Shown: positions 16,803-25,184 of the stretch, one piece after another
Numbering within the stretch: position 1 is the first letter of the stretch
How the letters are laid out: each line of letters begins with the position of its first letter
Assembly (NCBI GenBank): GCA_035380045.1
Contig: DAOSWM010000001.1
Span: 62,001-126,000 of the forward strand
DNA: 64,000 nt
Origin: DAOSWM01 sp035380045
GTDB taxonomy: Bacteria; Bacteroidota; Bacteroidia; Bacteroidales; Tenuifilaceae
Direction of reading: 5' to 3'
Notes under the pieces: generated by a model
The model's database searches: none
What the model was told of the DNA's origin: nothing
What the model saw: only the letters and a program-made list of their open reading frames with translations
Position numbers and translations under genes: made by a program

Positions 16803-17390
16803 TTGGAAACCAAAATTCCAACTGATAACGAGCTCGTTAATGAGTTTGTATCGGGTAGTCAAAAGGCAATTGAAGTCCTAATCCGCCGGCATCACAAGCG
16901 AGTATACGGGTATATTTTACTTTTAGTGAAAAATCAATCCATCGCCGAGGATATCTTTCAGGATACCTTTGTGCGGGTTATCAAATCGCTGAAAGAAGGA
17001 CGTTACACCGATAATGGGCGTTTCGTTTCGTGGGTTATGCGCATTTCGCATAATTTAATTATTGATCATTTCCGCAGGGAGAAGCAGAACAATACCCTGT
17101 CGAACGATAGCTGCCCGATGGATATTTTCAATTCGCCAAAATTCTCGGATAAAAATATTGAGGATAACCTGGTGTACGATCAGGTTATGAGTGAAGTTCG
17201 TGACCTGGTTGATTTGCTCCCCGACGACCAGAAGGAGGTGGTGTTGCTTCGTCACTACGCTGGGTTGAGTTTCAAGGAGATTGCCGAGCAAACCAATGTT
17301 AGCATAAATACTGCTCTTGGACGAATGAGGTACGCGCTAATTAACATGCGCAAAATGATTGAGGAGCGAAATTTGACGCTGACATTTTAA
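16803..17390 (+). CDS. ECF-type RNA polymerase sigma factor, TTG start
   Basis: A 195-residue sigma-70 family protein. Region 2 contains LVKNQSIAEDIFQDTFVRVIKSL and RFVSWVMRISHNLIIDHFRR. Region 4 contains LVDLLPDDQKEVVLLRHYAGLSFKEIAEQTNVSINTALGRMRYALINMRKMI. A 40-residue linker lies between them, and there is no anti-sigma gene alongside. The start must be the TTG at 16803, because the next in-frame ATG lies inside region 2. It is preceded four bases upstream by AAGGAGGT (16791-16798), an unusually strong Shine-Dalgarno sequence for this phylum. The family is widespread in Bacteroidota. A small protein gene follows after a structured leader. Confidence 0.93.
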   Translation: METKIPTDNELVNEFVSGSQKAIEVLIRRHHKRVYGYILLLVKNQSIAEDIFQDTFVRVIKSLKEGRYTDNGRFVSWVMRISHNLIIDHFRREKQNNTLSNDSCPMDIFNSPKFSDKNIEDNLVYDQVMSEVRDLVDLLPDDQKEVVLLRHYAGLSFKEIAEQTNVSINTALGRMRYALINMRKMIEERNLTLTF

Positions 17391-17417
17391 CTTTTTTTAA
17401 AGTTCATACAATTTATT

Positions 17418-17513
17418 GGATAGGCTTATCGTTAATCTGTTAATGGTTCGAGTTTTTTTACTTTAACCTTTAACCCTGCTTATAGCAGGTAAACTTTAAT
17501 GATAAGTCTATTT
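17418..17513 (+). promoter_or_regulatory. structured leader RNA upstream of the small protein gene
   Basis: Bases 17418-17430 (containing TAGGCTTATC) can pair with 17501-17513 (containing GATAAGTCTA) in a stem of about 13 bp with three G-T pairs. Inside it, CCTGCT (17475-17480) and AGCAGG (17484-17489) form a perfect 6-bp hairpin with a 3-nt loop. The closing stem ends 4 bases before the ATG at 17518, so it would cover the ribosome-binding region. Confidence 0.5.
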
Positions 17514-17517
17514 GCCT

Positions 17518-17709
17518 ATGAAGAAAACTTCTACTCACATTATTCTTACTTACCAAAATTACTTTGCTCAATCATCGACCCAGGTTTACCCGTTAAACTT
17601 AATTTTCGATACAAGCAGATGGTTTGAGGAAGCCATAAGACGGTACGAGGAAAAACTTCCACAAATTAGCGATAAGCTATTGGCTCGTATATTGCAGGCT
17701 GTCAGGTAA
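17518..17709 (+). CDS. small hypothetical protein downstream of the sigma factor
   Basis: A 63-residue protein starting at the ATG at 17518; a TTG at 17512 would add two residues. The N-terminal half is beta-like (KKTSTHIILTYQNYFAQSS, YPLNLIFDTS). The C-terminal half is an amphipathic helix pair (WFEEAIRRYEEKLPQISDKLLARILQAVR). It has no signal peptide or cysteine. It follows the ECF sigma gene by 128 bases on the same strand, behind an RNA fold that could hide its start, and is followed by its own terminator. I do not recognise the family. A role linked to the sigma factor is inference from position. Confidence 0.6.
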   Translation: MKKTSTHIILTYQNYFAQSSTQVYPLNLIFDTSRWFEEAIRRYEEKLPQISDKLLARILQAVR

Positions 17710-17732
17710 TTTGGCAAAGAGTTTCAAGAATT

Positions 17733-17766
17733 AAAAAAAGTCGGAAAATTTTCTGACTTTTTTTTT
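17733..17766 (+). terminator. rho-independent terminator
   Basis: An A-rich arm ending AGTCGGAAAA (to 17748) pairs with TTTTCTGACT (from 17749) and continues into a long T run. The stem is near-perfect with one G-T pair. It ends the transcript of the small protein gene. Confidence 0.85.
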
Positions 17767-17796
17767 GCTTTTTATATATTTAAAATGATATATTTG
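17765..17796 (+). promoter_or_regulatory. promoter of the SPFH operon
   Basis: TTG at 17765-17767, 21-base spacer, TATATTTG at 17789-17796. The expected start is near 17803, about 25 bases before the SPFH gene. It overlaps the end of the preceding terminator. Confidence 0.6.
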
Positions 17797-17827
17797 TAAT
17801 ATCAAAATAATATCAAATATCAAAACA

Positions 17828-18676
17828 ATGGAAAAGAACACAAAACCCGCTAATGGCTTCCTGATGTTACTTGTGCTTATTGCCATGCTGGCAATTGCAA
17901 TTACAGGACTGGCTGTTTACGAGCAACTTTGGCTAATAAGTTTGCTTGTGCTGTTTGTTTTACTTGCCCCCGGATTTGTTGTGGTGAATCCCAACGAGTC
18001 TGTAGTTTTAATTCTTTTCGGAAAGTACTGCGGTACTATTAAAGTTAATGGTTTCTTCTGGACGAATCCGTTTATGGTAAAGAAACGCATTTCCTTACGA
18101 GCAAGGAATTTTGATGGGGAACCCATCAAGGTGAATGATAAGGTTGGTAACCCAATTATGATTGGCCTTGTGCTAGTATGGAGGGTTGAAGAAACCTTTA
18201 AGGCAGCCTTTGAGGTTGATGCTTACGAACGTTTCGTGGTTGTACAGAGCGATGCTGCATTGCGTAAGATGGCGGGAATGTATCCATATGATAACTTCGA
18301 TAATGAGAGCGAGGATATCACGCTTAGAGCCAGTGGCGAGGAGGTGAATGCAAAGTTAGAGGAGGAGCTGCGTGAGCGCCTCGGGATTGCAGGTATTCAG
18401 GTGATTGAGGCTAGGATTAACTACATTGCATACGCATCTGAGATTGCAGGTGCAATGCTACGTAGGCAGCAGGCAACCGCTGTGGTAGCAGCCCGTGAAA
18501 AAATTGTTGAAGGAGCCGTAAGCATGGTTCAGCTTGCCCTTAATCAACTTTCTGAAAAAGAAATTATTGATCTGGATGAGGACAAAAAGGCAGCCATGGT
18601 TAGCAACCTTATGGTTGTTCTTTGCTCCGATGAATCGGCCAGCCCGGTTATTAATGCTGGGACATTACATCAGTAA
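17828..18676 (+). CDS. SPFH/Band 7 domain protein
   Basis: A 282-residue membrane protein. Two hydrophobic segments near residues 13-30 and 33-52 are followed by the SPFH domain, starting GFVVVNPNESVVLILFGKYCGTIKVNGFFWTNPF. Later come ERFVVVQSDAALRKMAGMYPYD and the helical ELRERLGIAGIQVIEARINYIAYASEIAGAMLRRQQATAVVAAREKIVEGAV, typical of prohibitin/stomatin-like proteins that oligomerise at the membrane. No NfeD-type protease neighbours are present. Instead a ribbon-helix-helix gene, a zinc-ribbon gene and a DUF5652 gene follow with gaps of 47, 2 and 12 bases, forming one operon. Confidence 0.92.
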   Translation: MEKNTKPANGFLMLLVLIAMLAIAITGLAVYEQLWLISLLVLFVLLAPGFVVVNPNESVVLILFGKYCGTIKVNGFFWTNPFMVKKRISLRARNFDGEPIKVNDKVGNPIMIGLVLVWRVEETFKAAFEVDAYERFVVVQSDAALRKMAGMYPYDNFDNESEDITLRASGEEVNAKLEEELRERLGIAGIQVIEARINYIAYASEIAGAMLRRQQATAVVAAREKIVEGAVSMVQLALNQLSEKEIIDLDEDKKAAMVSNLMVVLCSDESASPVINAGTLHQ

Positions 18677-18723
18677 TCCGAAGAAGGGTATATGATATTA
18701 TTTCAGATTATAAGAGGAGGGAG

Positions 18724-18912
18724 ATGACAAAGAAAAAATCATTTGTGCTGCGGGTTGATCCGGAAAAGATGGAAGCGCTGGAAAAGTGGTCGGCCGATGA
18801 ATTCCGTAGCATAAATGGTCAGATTGAATGGATTATTGATCAGGCATTAAAGAAAGCAGGGCGCTTGAAAAAGCAAAAACCGAACACTGATGTTAACAAA
18901 AAATTGATTTAA
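18724..18912 (+). CDS. Arc-family ribbon-helix-helix DNA-binding protein
   Basis: A 62-residue protein with the ribbon-helix-helix pattern: a short beta strand KSFVLRVDPEKMEALEKW followed by two helices, SADEFRSINGQIEWIIDQALKKAG. The RSINGQIEWII segment is the conserved second helix of Arc/MetJ-type dimers. A basic tail follows (RLKKQKP). A GAGGAGGG ribosome site (near 18714-18721) precedes the ATG by a few bases. It probably binds DNA, perhaps the promoter of its own operon (inference). No toxin gene follows, so a toxin-antitoxin pair is not indicated. Confidence 0.85.
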   Translation: MTKKKSFVLRVDPEKMEALEKWSADEFRSINGQIEWIIDQALKKAGRLKKQKPNTDVNKKLI

Positions 18913-18914
18913 AT

Positions 18915-19130
18915 ATGAAAATGGTACACTCCAAACAACCATGCCCAAAGTGCGGTTGTAGAGAATTTGAGTTAAGCGAAGCCCACATGACCGGTGGCAC
19001 GTTTACTAAGCTTTTCAACATTCAGAACAGGAAGTTCAGCACCTTTACCTGCACAAAATGTAAGTACACTGAATTCTACCAGATTCCATCGAGTAGTGTT
19101 CTTAACTTTTTAGACTTTTTTACCAACTAA
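18915..19130 (+). CDS. small zinc-ribbon protein
   Basis: A 71-residue protein with two CxxC pairs, CPKCGC near residue 10-13 and CTKCKY near residues 46-49, forming a zinc ribbon. Between them is EAHMTGGTFTKLFNIQNRKFSTFT. The pattern is that of small zinc-ribbon proteins sometimes annotated as nucleic-acid-binding. It starts 2 bases after the RHH gene stop, and an alternative ATG lies at 18921. Its place between the RHH gene and the DUF5652 gene ties it to the SPFH operon. Function unknown. Confidence 0.8.
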   Translation: MKMVHSKQPCPKCGCREFELSEAHMTGGTFTKLFNIQNRKFSTFTCTKCKYTEFYQIPSSSVLNFLDFFTN

Positions 19131-19142
19131 ATAAAAGATAAT

Positions 19143-19343
19143 ATGGATTTTATTGGAACACCTTGGTTTTATGTTGCAATAATATTTTTTGCGACATGGG
19201 AGATGGTTTGGAAACTTATTGCACTTTGGCGTTCAGCACGAAATAATCAATTAGCGTGGTTTGTGTGCATTGGAATTTTTAACACCATTGGAATTCTTCC
19301 AATAGTTTACCTTCTAACCCATAAAAAGAATGCAACGGATTAA
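19143..19343 (+). CDS. DUF5652 family small membrane protein
   Basis: A 66-residue protein with two membrane helices (residues about 8-28 and 38-58) joined by a conserved WKLIALWRSARNNQLAWFV loop. This matches DUF5652, known from operons with phospholipase D nuclease-like or SPFH proteins. It is the last gene of the SPFH operon. Its last four bases overlap the end of the convergent rsmE gene. Function unknown. Confidence 0.8.
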   Translation: MDFIGTPWFYVAIIFFATWEMVWKLIALWRSARNNQLAWFVCIGIFNTIGILPIVYLLTHKKNATD

Positions 19344-20044
19344 GGTTCGTTTGTAAGGTTTGAAAGAGTACAGGCAACTACCGCAGCGGTTTCGGTTCGA
19401 AGTCGGGCAGCTCCAAGGCCCACTTCAACGAAACCATTGCTTTTTGCTTCAGCAACTTCTTTGGGCGAGAAATCACCCTCGGGGCCAATCAAGAACAGGA
19501 TACTCTTGTTTTTTGAAATGAAATTTTTTGCATGAGTACTTGAGTATTCACCACAGTAGGCAATAAGCTTTAGTTCCTCGCTTGAGTTTCCCAACAGCTT
19601 GTTAAAAGGAGTAATTGGGTTTAGCTTGGGAAGGAAAGCTTTAACCGACTGCTTCATGGCAGCAACTATAACCCGCTCAAGCCGATCGATATTCACTGTC
19701 TTTCTTTCGGAATGCTCACACAGAATTGGCGTGATTTCGTCAACACCAATTTCAGTAGCTTTCTCTAGAAACCATTCGAACCGGTCGATGTTTTTTGTAG
19801 GCGCAACCGCCATATGTAGATGGAAATTACGTTTTCCGAAATTTTCTTCCTTACGATTCACAGATACTAGGCAGCGTTTTGGATTTGGGTCGATAATTGA
19901 ACATGAAAAAAAATTCCCCTTTCCATCAACAATACAGAGGGGATCGTCCTGTGACAAACGCAGAACACGAATGCAGTGTTTCGATTCCTCCTCGGAAAGC
20001 GTTACTATGGTTCCCGAAATTTCAGAAATATAAAAAATTTGCAT
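19340..20044 (-). CDS. rsmE: 16S rRNA (uracil-1498-N3)-methyltransferase
   Basis: A 234-residue SPOUT-fold methyltransferase. The N-terminal PUA-like part contains EESKHCIRVLRLSQDDPLCIVDGKGN. The C-terminal trefoil-knot part contains KATEIGVDEITPILCEHSERK, LFLIGPEGDFSPKEV and GLGAARLRTETAAVVA, the S-adenosylmethionine-binding loops of RsmE. It modifies 16S rRNA in the 30S subunit. It is convergent with the SPFH operon and divergent from the phosphoesterase gene at 20088. Confidence 0.96.
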   Translation of the reverse strand: MQIFYISEISGTIVTLSEEESKHCIRVLRLSQDDPLCIVDGKGNFFSCSIIDPNPKRCLVSVNRKEENFGKRNFHLHMAVAPTKNIDRFEWFLEKATEIGVDEITPILCEHSERKTVNIDRLERVIVAAMKQSVKAFLPKLNPITPFNKLLGNSSEELKLIAYCGEYSSTHAKNFISKNKSILFLIGPEGDFSPKEVAEAKSNGFVEVGLGAARLRTETAAVVACTLSNLTNEP

Positions 20045-20045
20045 T

Positions 20046-20070
20046 TACCTTTGTGTTTTATGCAAAGTTA
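20046..20070. promoter_or_regulatory. divergent promoter boxes between rsmE and the phosphoesterase gene
   Basis: TACCTTTG (20046-20053) reads towards 20088. TAACTTTG (complement of 20063-20070) reads towards rsmE. Both match the -7 pattern TAnnTTTG and lie at suitable distances from the two starts. Clear TTG elements at the right spacing are not seen for either. Confidence 0.4.
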
Positions 20071-20087
20071 GCAAATACGAATTAAAG

Positions 20088-20582
20088 ATGAAACGAATTG
20101 GTGTAATAAGCGATACGCATGGTCATTGGGACGAAAAGTTGGCAAATTTTTTAAACTCATGCGACGAAATTTGGCATGCCGGAGATATCGGAAATATTAA
20201 AACCGCCGAAACAATTTCAGAGTTAAAACCTTTAAAAGCAGTACATGGGAATATTGATGATGCTCGGGTTCGGAATGAGTATCCTCAGTTCCAGAGGTTT
20301 CATTGTGAAGATGTTGACGTTTTAATAACCCATATTGGAGGATACCCTGGGAAGTACGAACGTAACGTTCGTGATATTTTCGATGAGAACCCTCCAACGC
20401 TTTTTATATGTGGGCATTCGCATATTCTGAAAGTAATGTTCGACAAGAAGTATAACCTGCTCCATATCAATCCGGGTGCAGCAGGTAGAAGCGGGTTTCA
20501 TCAGGTTCGAACCGCAGTACGTTTCGGTATTGAAGGCAAAAACATTACAAACCTGGAAGTTTTAGAACTTCCAAAGCACTAG
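20088..20582 (+). CDS. YfcE/MJ0936-family metallophosphoesterase
   Basis: A 164-residue calcineurin-like phosphoesterase. The metal-binding motifs are in order: ISDTHGH (DxH), HAGDIG (GD), VHGNIDDAR (GNxD), ITHIGGYPG (H) and CGHSHI (GHxH), then NPGAAG. The length fits the YfcE family of phosphodiesterases acting on small model substrates in vitro. The physiological substrate is unknown. It ends 12 bases before the convergent end of the giant gene at 20595. Confidence 0.93.
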   Translation: MKRIGVISDTHGHWDEKLANFLNSCDEIWHAGDIGNIKTAETISELKPLKAVHGNIDDARVRNEYPQFQRFHCEDVDVLITHIGGYPGKYERNVRDIFDENPPTLFICGHSHILKVMFDKKYNLLHINPGAAGRSGFHQVRTAVRFGIEGKNITNLEVLELPKH

Positions 20583-20594
20583 GAGCGAACAAGT

Positions 20595-23500
20595 TTACTC
20601 TTCATCATTTTCTGAGGAGGTGCTAGTAGGGGCTATCCCTGTAAGTTCTGCATACCTTTCCTTAACCCGGGCAAGCTCTCGTTTTGTTCCTACCACAAAG
20701 TTGAAAGGTATTTGGCCTGGTTTAACCTTCACTTTCCTTTCTCTGGATTTCATTTGCTTTATGGGCTCAGTAAATGCAGGGTTGTGTGACGAAACCTGCA
20801 TTGAGCCACGGTTGTAGTAGAAGTAGTAGTATTTATCGTTTGATAGCTGGAAGTACATCATAAGCCAGTCACCGCTTCCACGTTTCAGTATCTCAATAAA
20901 CCCGTCAACTTTTTTGTTCACTTGAACTCCTCCAAGGGTTCCTACACCAATTTTTCCATAGGAAACGAAGGAACGGTTTTTTGGATCCCACTTCATTTTT
21001 AGGTCGCTGAATGTAATGGTGCTTTCTAAGCCTTTAGGGATTTCGCTCATGGCTCCAAACAGTTTTATTTGGTTTATTGCGGCTTGGGCAACTTCATAAT
21101 CAGTACGCTCGAAAAGTGTTTTAGTAAATACTTTTCTGTTTAAGTCAACAGAAGGAAGTCCCTGGCTTAGCAGCTCGGTGGCCATTGCTTGGAGAGAAAC
21201 CTGATTAAAGTGAAAATCGAGTGATTGGATAATATCAAAGGTAAGGGTACTATCCTCCACTTTGTGAATAAGTTCGCCTGTGGTTGTGTTTTTTATTTGT
21301 CCTAAGTTTACAGGGAAGTTAACAGTCCCATCACTGAAAATCATGCAGAAATCTTTGGCGAGGCTAATTAAATTTCCGGTGGTATCGGGGTTTTGAATTT
21401 TTTCCTTTGAGCCAATCATAAACCTATGGCTGTTACTGTTATAGTGAAGGTACCCGCTAGCAGGAATTAACGATTTATCCTGATACTCTTTTCTTCCTGA
21501 AACCAGAGCCGGGTAAAGGTGTGTTGAATCGGAGTTGATTACGCTACCGTTCATAAGGTAAACCAGGTTCATGTTAACAGGTTCATCTGGTATAGGGATA
21601 AAGATTTCGTTCGGGTTTATCTCTGCTTTGAATTTTAACCAGCTTGATTTAACCTGAGCGCAAGGATGTAGAGGTTTTGCACCGCCGTTAAACTCCCAAA
21701 ACTTATTTGTAGCAAGCAAATCAACTTGTCCTGCATATGCAAAGTTTGGACTAAGTTTAAAGCTATCGGGTTCAGTGATTGATGCGTTAGCAATTGTGAT
21801 GCCATCGGGGTTCACTTTAATATCCTTTAGCAAGACAGTTTGAATAGAGTCGTTCTCGTCAACGTAGTCAATTAACCCCTTTGCGTAGTATTTGCTACGG
21901 CTCGGAATGGTTAGGTTGGCATCGTAAATTCTGTGATACTTGTTTGTGTAGTTAGCCGTTATCACCGATTGTTTAAGGGGTAACATTCGTTTTTTTGCTT
22001 CAACTTCAACCTTTTGCTTGTAGGGTTGAATTATTGCGTCAGCAACAATAAGGTATCGCACAGAATCGGCTTTAAGGTTGGAACTTTCGAGGTTATAAGT
22101 TGCTTTTGGTGCGAAGAAGTATAGCGAATCCTCTTCGTTATGGATTGAGTAAAATAGCGAGCCCGGAGGAATGCTGTCTTTATCAACCATTCCTCTAACG
22201 TAAAATTTATCAAGTTCCATAGCTTCCTGGTATGCGGGAGTTGCCAGGGTAAGCTCATTCTTATCCATCTTCCATGTGAACATGTCCATGTGTGATTTGT
22301 ACATAAGTGGTTCGAAATGAGCAAATATACTTTCGTTTATTTTTCTGAATTCACCTTCACGTGCTTTCATATCAACGAAAGCTTTCAGCATGTCTGCTAT
22401 GAAAGCGGGTTCGTTTTTCGAGGGAACATCTAGCTCAAGGTATGTTTTTTCAGACTTAAAGTTAAGGGCGTTAAACTCGTAAAGTTCAGATTTTAAACGT
22501 CCTTTATACAAGTCTATCATTCCATTGCCCGTTAGCCCGAGCGGTTGAAGGGTTAAGTTTCCGTATAGTTTTGCATTGTTTGAGAAAACTTCAAAAGGAG
22601 TACCGCCCTTGTAGGCGTAAAGAATATCCTGGTATGGTTTCCATTTCACAATATGATTTTTACCGAGCACCTCAGGGTATTCAATCCCTGAATCCTGGTA
22701 GTCAACCGTGAATTCGGTGGCAAGTGTTCCAGTGGAGTCGGGGAAAAAGTATAGATTATCGGATTTGGTTCGAGATGTGATATAGGTGAGTTCACCTACT
22801 CCCCTTAACCCTTCGTTGCTTAAATCAATTTGATTATAAAATTTACCTTTTCCTTGATAGATAGGCATTCCTTCCTCGGGAAGGTTTCGAACAAATCCTA
22901 ACGAGTTGTCAGGACGAAGAACCAGAGAATCCTCAATGGGAGCAAAAATATCGGCAGAGTAGAGAGTCCCAATAAAGTTCATGTCCTTCTGGTCGAATTT
23001 GTTTATGTTTTTAAAGGTAAACGGATATATTTCGAAGTAGAAGTTCTCGCGGTTATAAACGCCGTTATGAATCCTCTGGTCATCGTAGTAAACGAAAGAG
23101 TTCTTTGTGCTTTTGAATATTGGGTAATCCGGGTTTTTAATCAATCCCGATTTGTTGAAGGGTTTATCAATAAGGATTTCACCAGTAATATTTTCGAGCG
23201 TGCTGGTAACGCTATTCAGTACGTTTCGGCCGTAGAAGTCGAAGTTTGCGGTTTGGTAATCGAGTTTAAGTGAGTCGATGGAGGCCAGCTCGAAGCTGAA
23301 GTTGGTGTAGTCGAAGTTGAAATCTTTTCCGTAGAATGTGAAGAGGCCGGCTCTAACCACACCATCGAATTCGAAGTCGCGATTTTTTTTAAGAATAACC
23401 CTTCGCATTGCTGGGTATATATATACATTCTGCGAGTCGCTTACTGAGATATTCTCAACGCCGTTTATTGCCATCTCGTATGAGTTGAGGTTCAGGATAG

Positions 23501-25157
23501 CGTTGGGAACCTTATCGGCTGTTGACGAGCTGAAACGGATAACATCGTAGTCAATACGTTTGTCCCTGGCTTTAATGGCATCGTAAAGTTTAGGAAGGGC
23601 CTGTGCGGTTCCTGTTTCGGCATCGTAGTATATGTAGCCCAACATGGCGAGCCGCATGAGCTGAATACGGGTTTGCTCAACTGATTTGCGCATGTAAACC
23701 GAGAAATCGGGTGCCTGGAATGTTCTGGATTTTATCCTAATGGTAAAATTTGCTACAGCAAACAGTGGGTGCTGCTCGTCGAAACCCATGAGCAGGTCGA
23801 AAGCTTCCTCGTTGAAGAAGTTGTTGGATTCGAAAGTGGAACGACCAAGCGATGAACCAATAGGAGGGCCAAAGACCATCTCATCGTCATCGATTTGCCA
23901 GCTGAGCTGGCCAAAATTAATTGAGAAGTTGTGGTAAGTGCTCGATATAGGGCTTTGCGTTGTTAAGAAATCGGTAGGAGAGAGGGTGAGCATTCTGTCT
24001 TTATCGTTGTATGAGAAACCCAGTCCCGTGTGGTATAGTGAGTCATTCTCAATTCGTATTCGAACTGAAGCATCGTTTGAAACGATAAGCTGACGACGAA
24101 AAATGTATGTTCCTGATTCAATTCGAACGAATTCGGAACCATTACGTTTAATTTCAAACCTTGCGGGGTTTTCACGCGTTCCACTACCAATAAGTTGTGC
24201 GCCCATCATGTAGTACCCGCCGTCGTAGTCAACATTTTTGAAAAGGTCAACAATACGGTACCTTTGGCCGTAGGTTCGAAATTCCGGGAAGGGAATATTC
24301 TCAGGTTTTTTGTTTCTAACAATTTTATCAATCAGCCTTCCCTGCACGGGTTCTTTAAAGTAGTCGAGGTTTGTAAACCAAACCGAATCGGCTTCATAAT
24401 CGTTTCTGTTTAAGTCGATAGTGTAGCTAGTTAATGTTGCAAATATTTCGTTAACAGGGAGTTGGCTTCGAATCCAGGTAACCCTCCCTCCCTTTCCATT
24501 CCATGTGTTATCTATCGGATTGTATTTACCTGTGGTGTTAAGGATTGCGATTGAGTCGTTTTCAGTTTTGCAGATTAAATCGGTTTTATCGAATTTAATG
24601 AGAAGCGTGGAATCCTTTCCCAGCTCGAATTTATAATGGTTGTTATTCCCTTTCCAAAGGAAGGAATGAGTGGATGTGATTGTGTTCTTATCGAACAGTG
24701 CAAGCGAGTTCGACAGGAAATTGCCAATCCAACCAATGCTGATTTTGGGGTTGTTGATGTACTTTTTTAGACCAATGTTCCAGTTAACATACTCTCGTTC
24801 AAGAACAAGGTTTTTGGGTAAACGTATAATTATTTGAATGTATGTGATGAAATGTTTTTTGCTGGTAACGGTTTTTTTGAGCATCCCATTCGCGATGGTA
24901 ATTATTTCATTCTTCTGGTCGATGGTTAGGGAGTCGGAGTTCCAGAAAATGGTGAATTCTCTTAAGTCAAACTCTTCTTCAGGTAGCATTTGGTCCTTTA
25001 AAATTAGCAATAGCTCAACAGGAAATTGAGTAGGATCTTCAGAAAAACTTTCAATTTCCTGCCCCGCTGCTAGGTACGAGATACTTAAAGAATAAATCAG
25101 AGTTACTGAAAAAACGATCTGATTTACTAAACTCCGAAAACGCATTTTCTTGCTCAT
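20595..25157 (-). CDS. very large exported protein of unknown function (1520 residues)
   Basis: A 1520-residue protein with an N-terminal signal (basic start MSKKMRFR, hydrophobic residues 11-30). The mature chain has no transmembrane helix and is strongly beta-rich. Many short strand-turn units carry aromatic and Asp/Asn residues, and phrases recur such as GRLKSELYEFNALNFKSEKTYLE, LKADSVRYLIV and GVGELTYITSRTKSDNLYF. The recurring 'd.v.Y...f.a.nf.S' wording recalls long periplasmic beta-solenoid or OstA/AsmA-like lipid-transport proteins, but I cannot place it in a family. It ends in an acidic STSSENDEE tail. prmA lies 27 bases upstream on the same strand. Confidence 0.7.
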   Translation of the reverse strand: MSKKMRFRSLVNQIVFSVTLIYSLSISYLAAGQEIESFSEDPTQFPVELLLILKDQMLPEEEFDLREFTIFWNSDSLTIDQKNEIITIANGMLKKTVTSKKHFITYIQIIIRLPKNLVLEREYVNWNIGLKKYINNPKISIGWIGNFLSNSLALFDKNTITSTHSFLWKGNNNHYKFELGKDSTLLIKFDKTDLICKTENDSIAILNTTGKYNPIDNTWNGKGGRVTWIRSQLPVNEIFATLTSYTIDLNRNDYEADSVWFTNLDYFKEPVQGRLIDKIVRNKKPENIPFPEFRTYGQRYRIVDLFKNVDYDGGYYMMGAQLIGSGTRENPARFEIKRNGSEFVRIESGTYIFRRQLIVSNDASVRIRIENDSLYHTGLGFSYNDKDRMLTLSPTDFLTTQSPISSTYHNFSINFGQLSWQIDDDEMVFGPPIGSSLGRSTFESNNFFNEEAFDLLMGFDEQHPLFAVANFTIRIKSRTFQAPDFSVYMRKSVEQTRIQLMRLAMLGYIYYDAETGTAQALPKLYDAIKARDKRIDYDVIRFSSSTADKVPNAILNLNSYEMAINGVENISVSDSQNVYIYPAMRRVILKKNRDFEFDGVVRAGLFTFYGKDFNFDYTNFSFELASIDSLKLDYQTANFDFYGRNVLNSVTSTLENITGEILIDKPFNKSGLIKNPDYPIFKSTKNSFVYYDDQRIHNGVYNRENFYFEIYPFTFKNINKFDQKDMNFIGTLYSADIFAPIEDSLVLRPDNSLGFVRNLPEEGMPIYQGKGKFYNQIDLSNEGLRGVGELTYITSRTKSDNLYFFPDSTGTLATEFTVDYQDSGIEYPEVLGKNHIVKWKPYQDILYAYKGGTPFEVFSNNAKLYGNLTLQPLGLTGNGMIDLYKGRLKSELYEFNALNFKSEKTYLELDVPSKNEPAFIADMLKAFVDMKAREGEFRKINESIFAHFEPLMYKSHMDMFTWKMDKNELTLATPAYQEAMELDKFYVRGMVDKDSIPPGSLFYSIHNEEDSLYFFAPKATYNLESSNLKADSVRYLIVADAIIQPYKQKVEVEAKKRMLPLKQSVITANYTNKYHRIYDANLTIPSRSKYYAKGLIDYVDENDSIQTVLLKDIKVNPDGITIANASITEPDSFKLSPNFAYAGQVDLLATNKFWEFNGGAKPLHPCAQVKSSWLKFKAEINPNEIFIPIPDEPVNMNLVYLMNGSVINSDSTHLYPALVSGRKEYQDKSLIPASGYLHYNSNSHRFMIGSKEKIQNPDTTGNLISLAKDFCMIFSDGTVNFPVNLGQIKNTTTGELIHKVEDSTLTFDIIQSLDFHFNQVSLQAMATELLSQGLPSVDLNRKVFTKTLFERTDYEVAQAAINQIKLFGAMSEIPKGLESTITFSDLKMKWDPKNRSFVSYGKIGVGTLGGVQVNKKVDGFIEILKRGSGDWLMMYFQLSNDKYYYFYYNRGSMQVSSHNPAFTEPIKQMKSRERKVKVKPGQIPFNFVVGTKRELARVKERYAELTGIAPTSTSSENDEE

Positions 25158-25184
25158 ATTCTCCTGTTTTTGGAAAGATACAGT

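Noticed and set aside
18724..19130. RHH protein plus small neighbour as a toxin-antitoxin pair
   Set aside because: The neighbour is a two-CxxC zinc ribbon with no toxin fold features, and both genes sit inside a four-gene SPFH operon.
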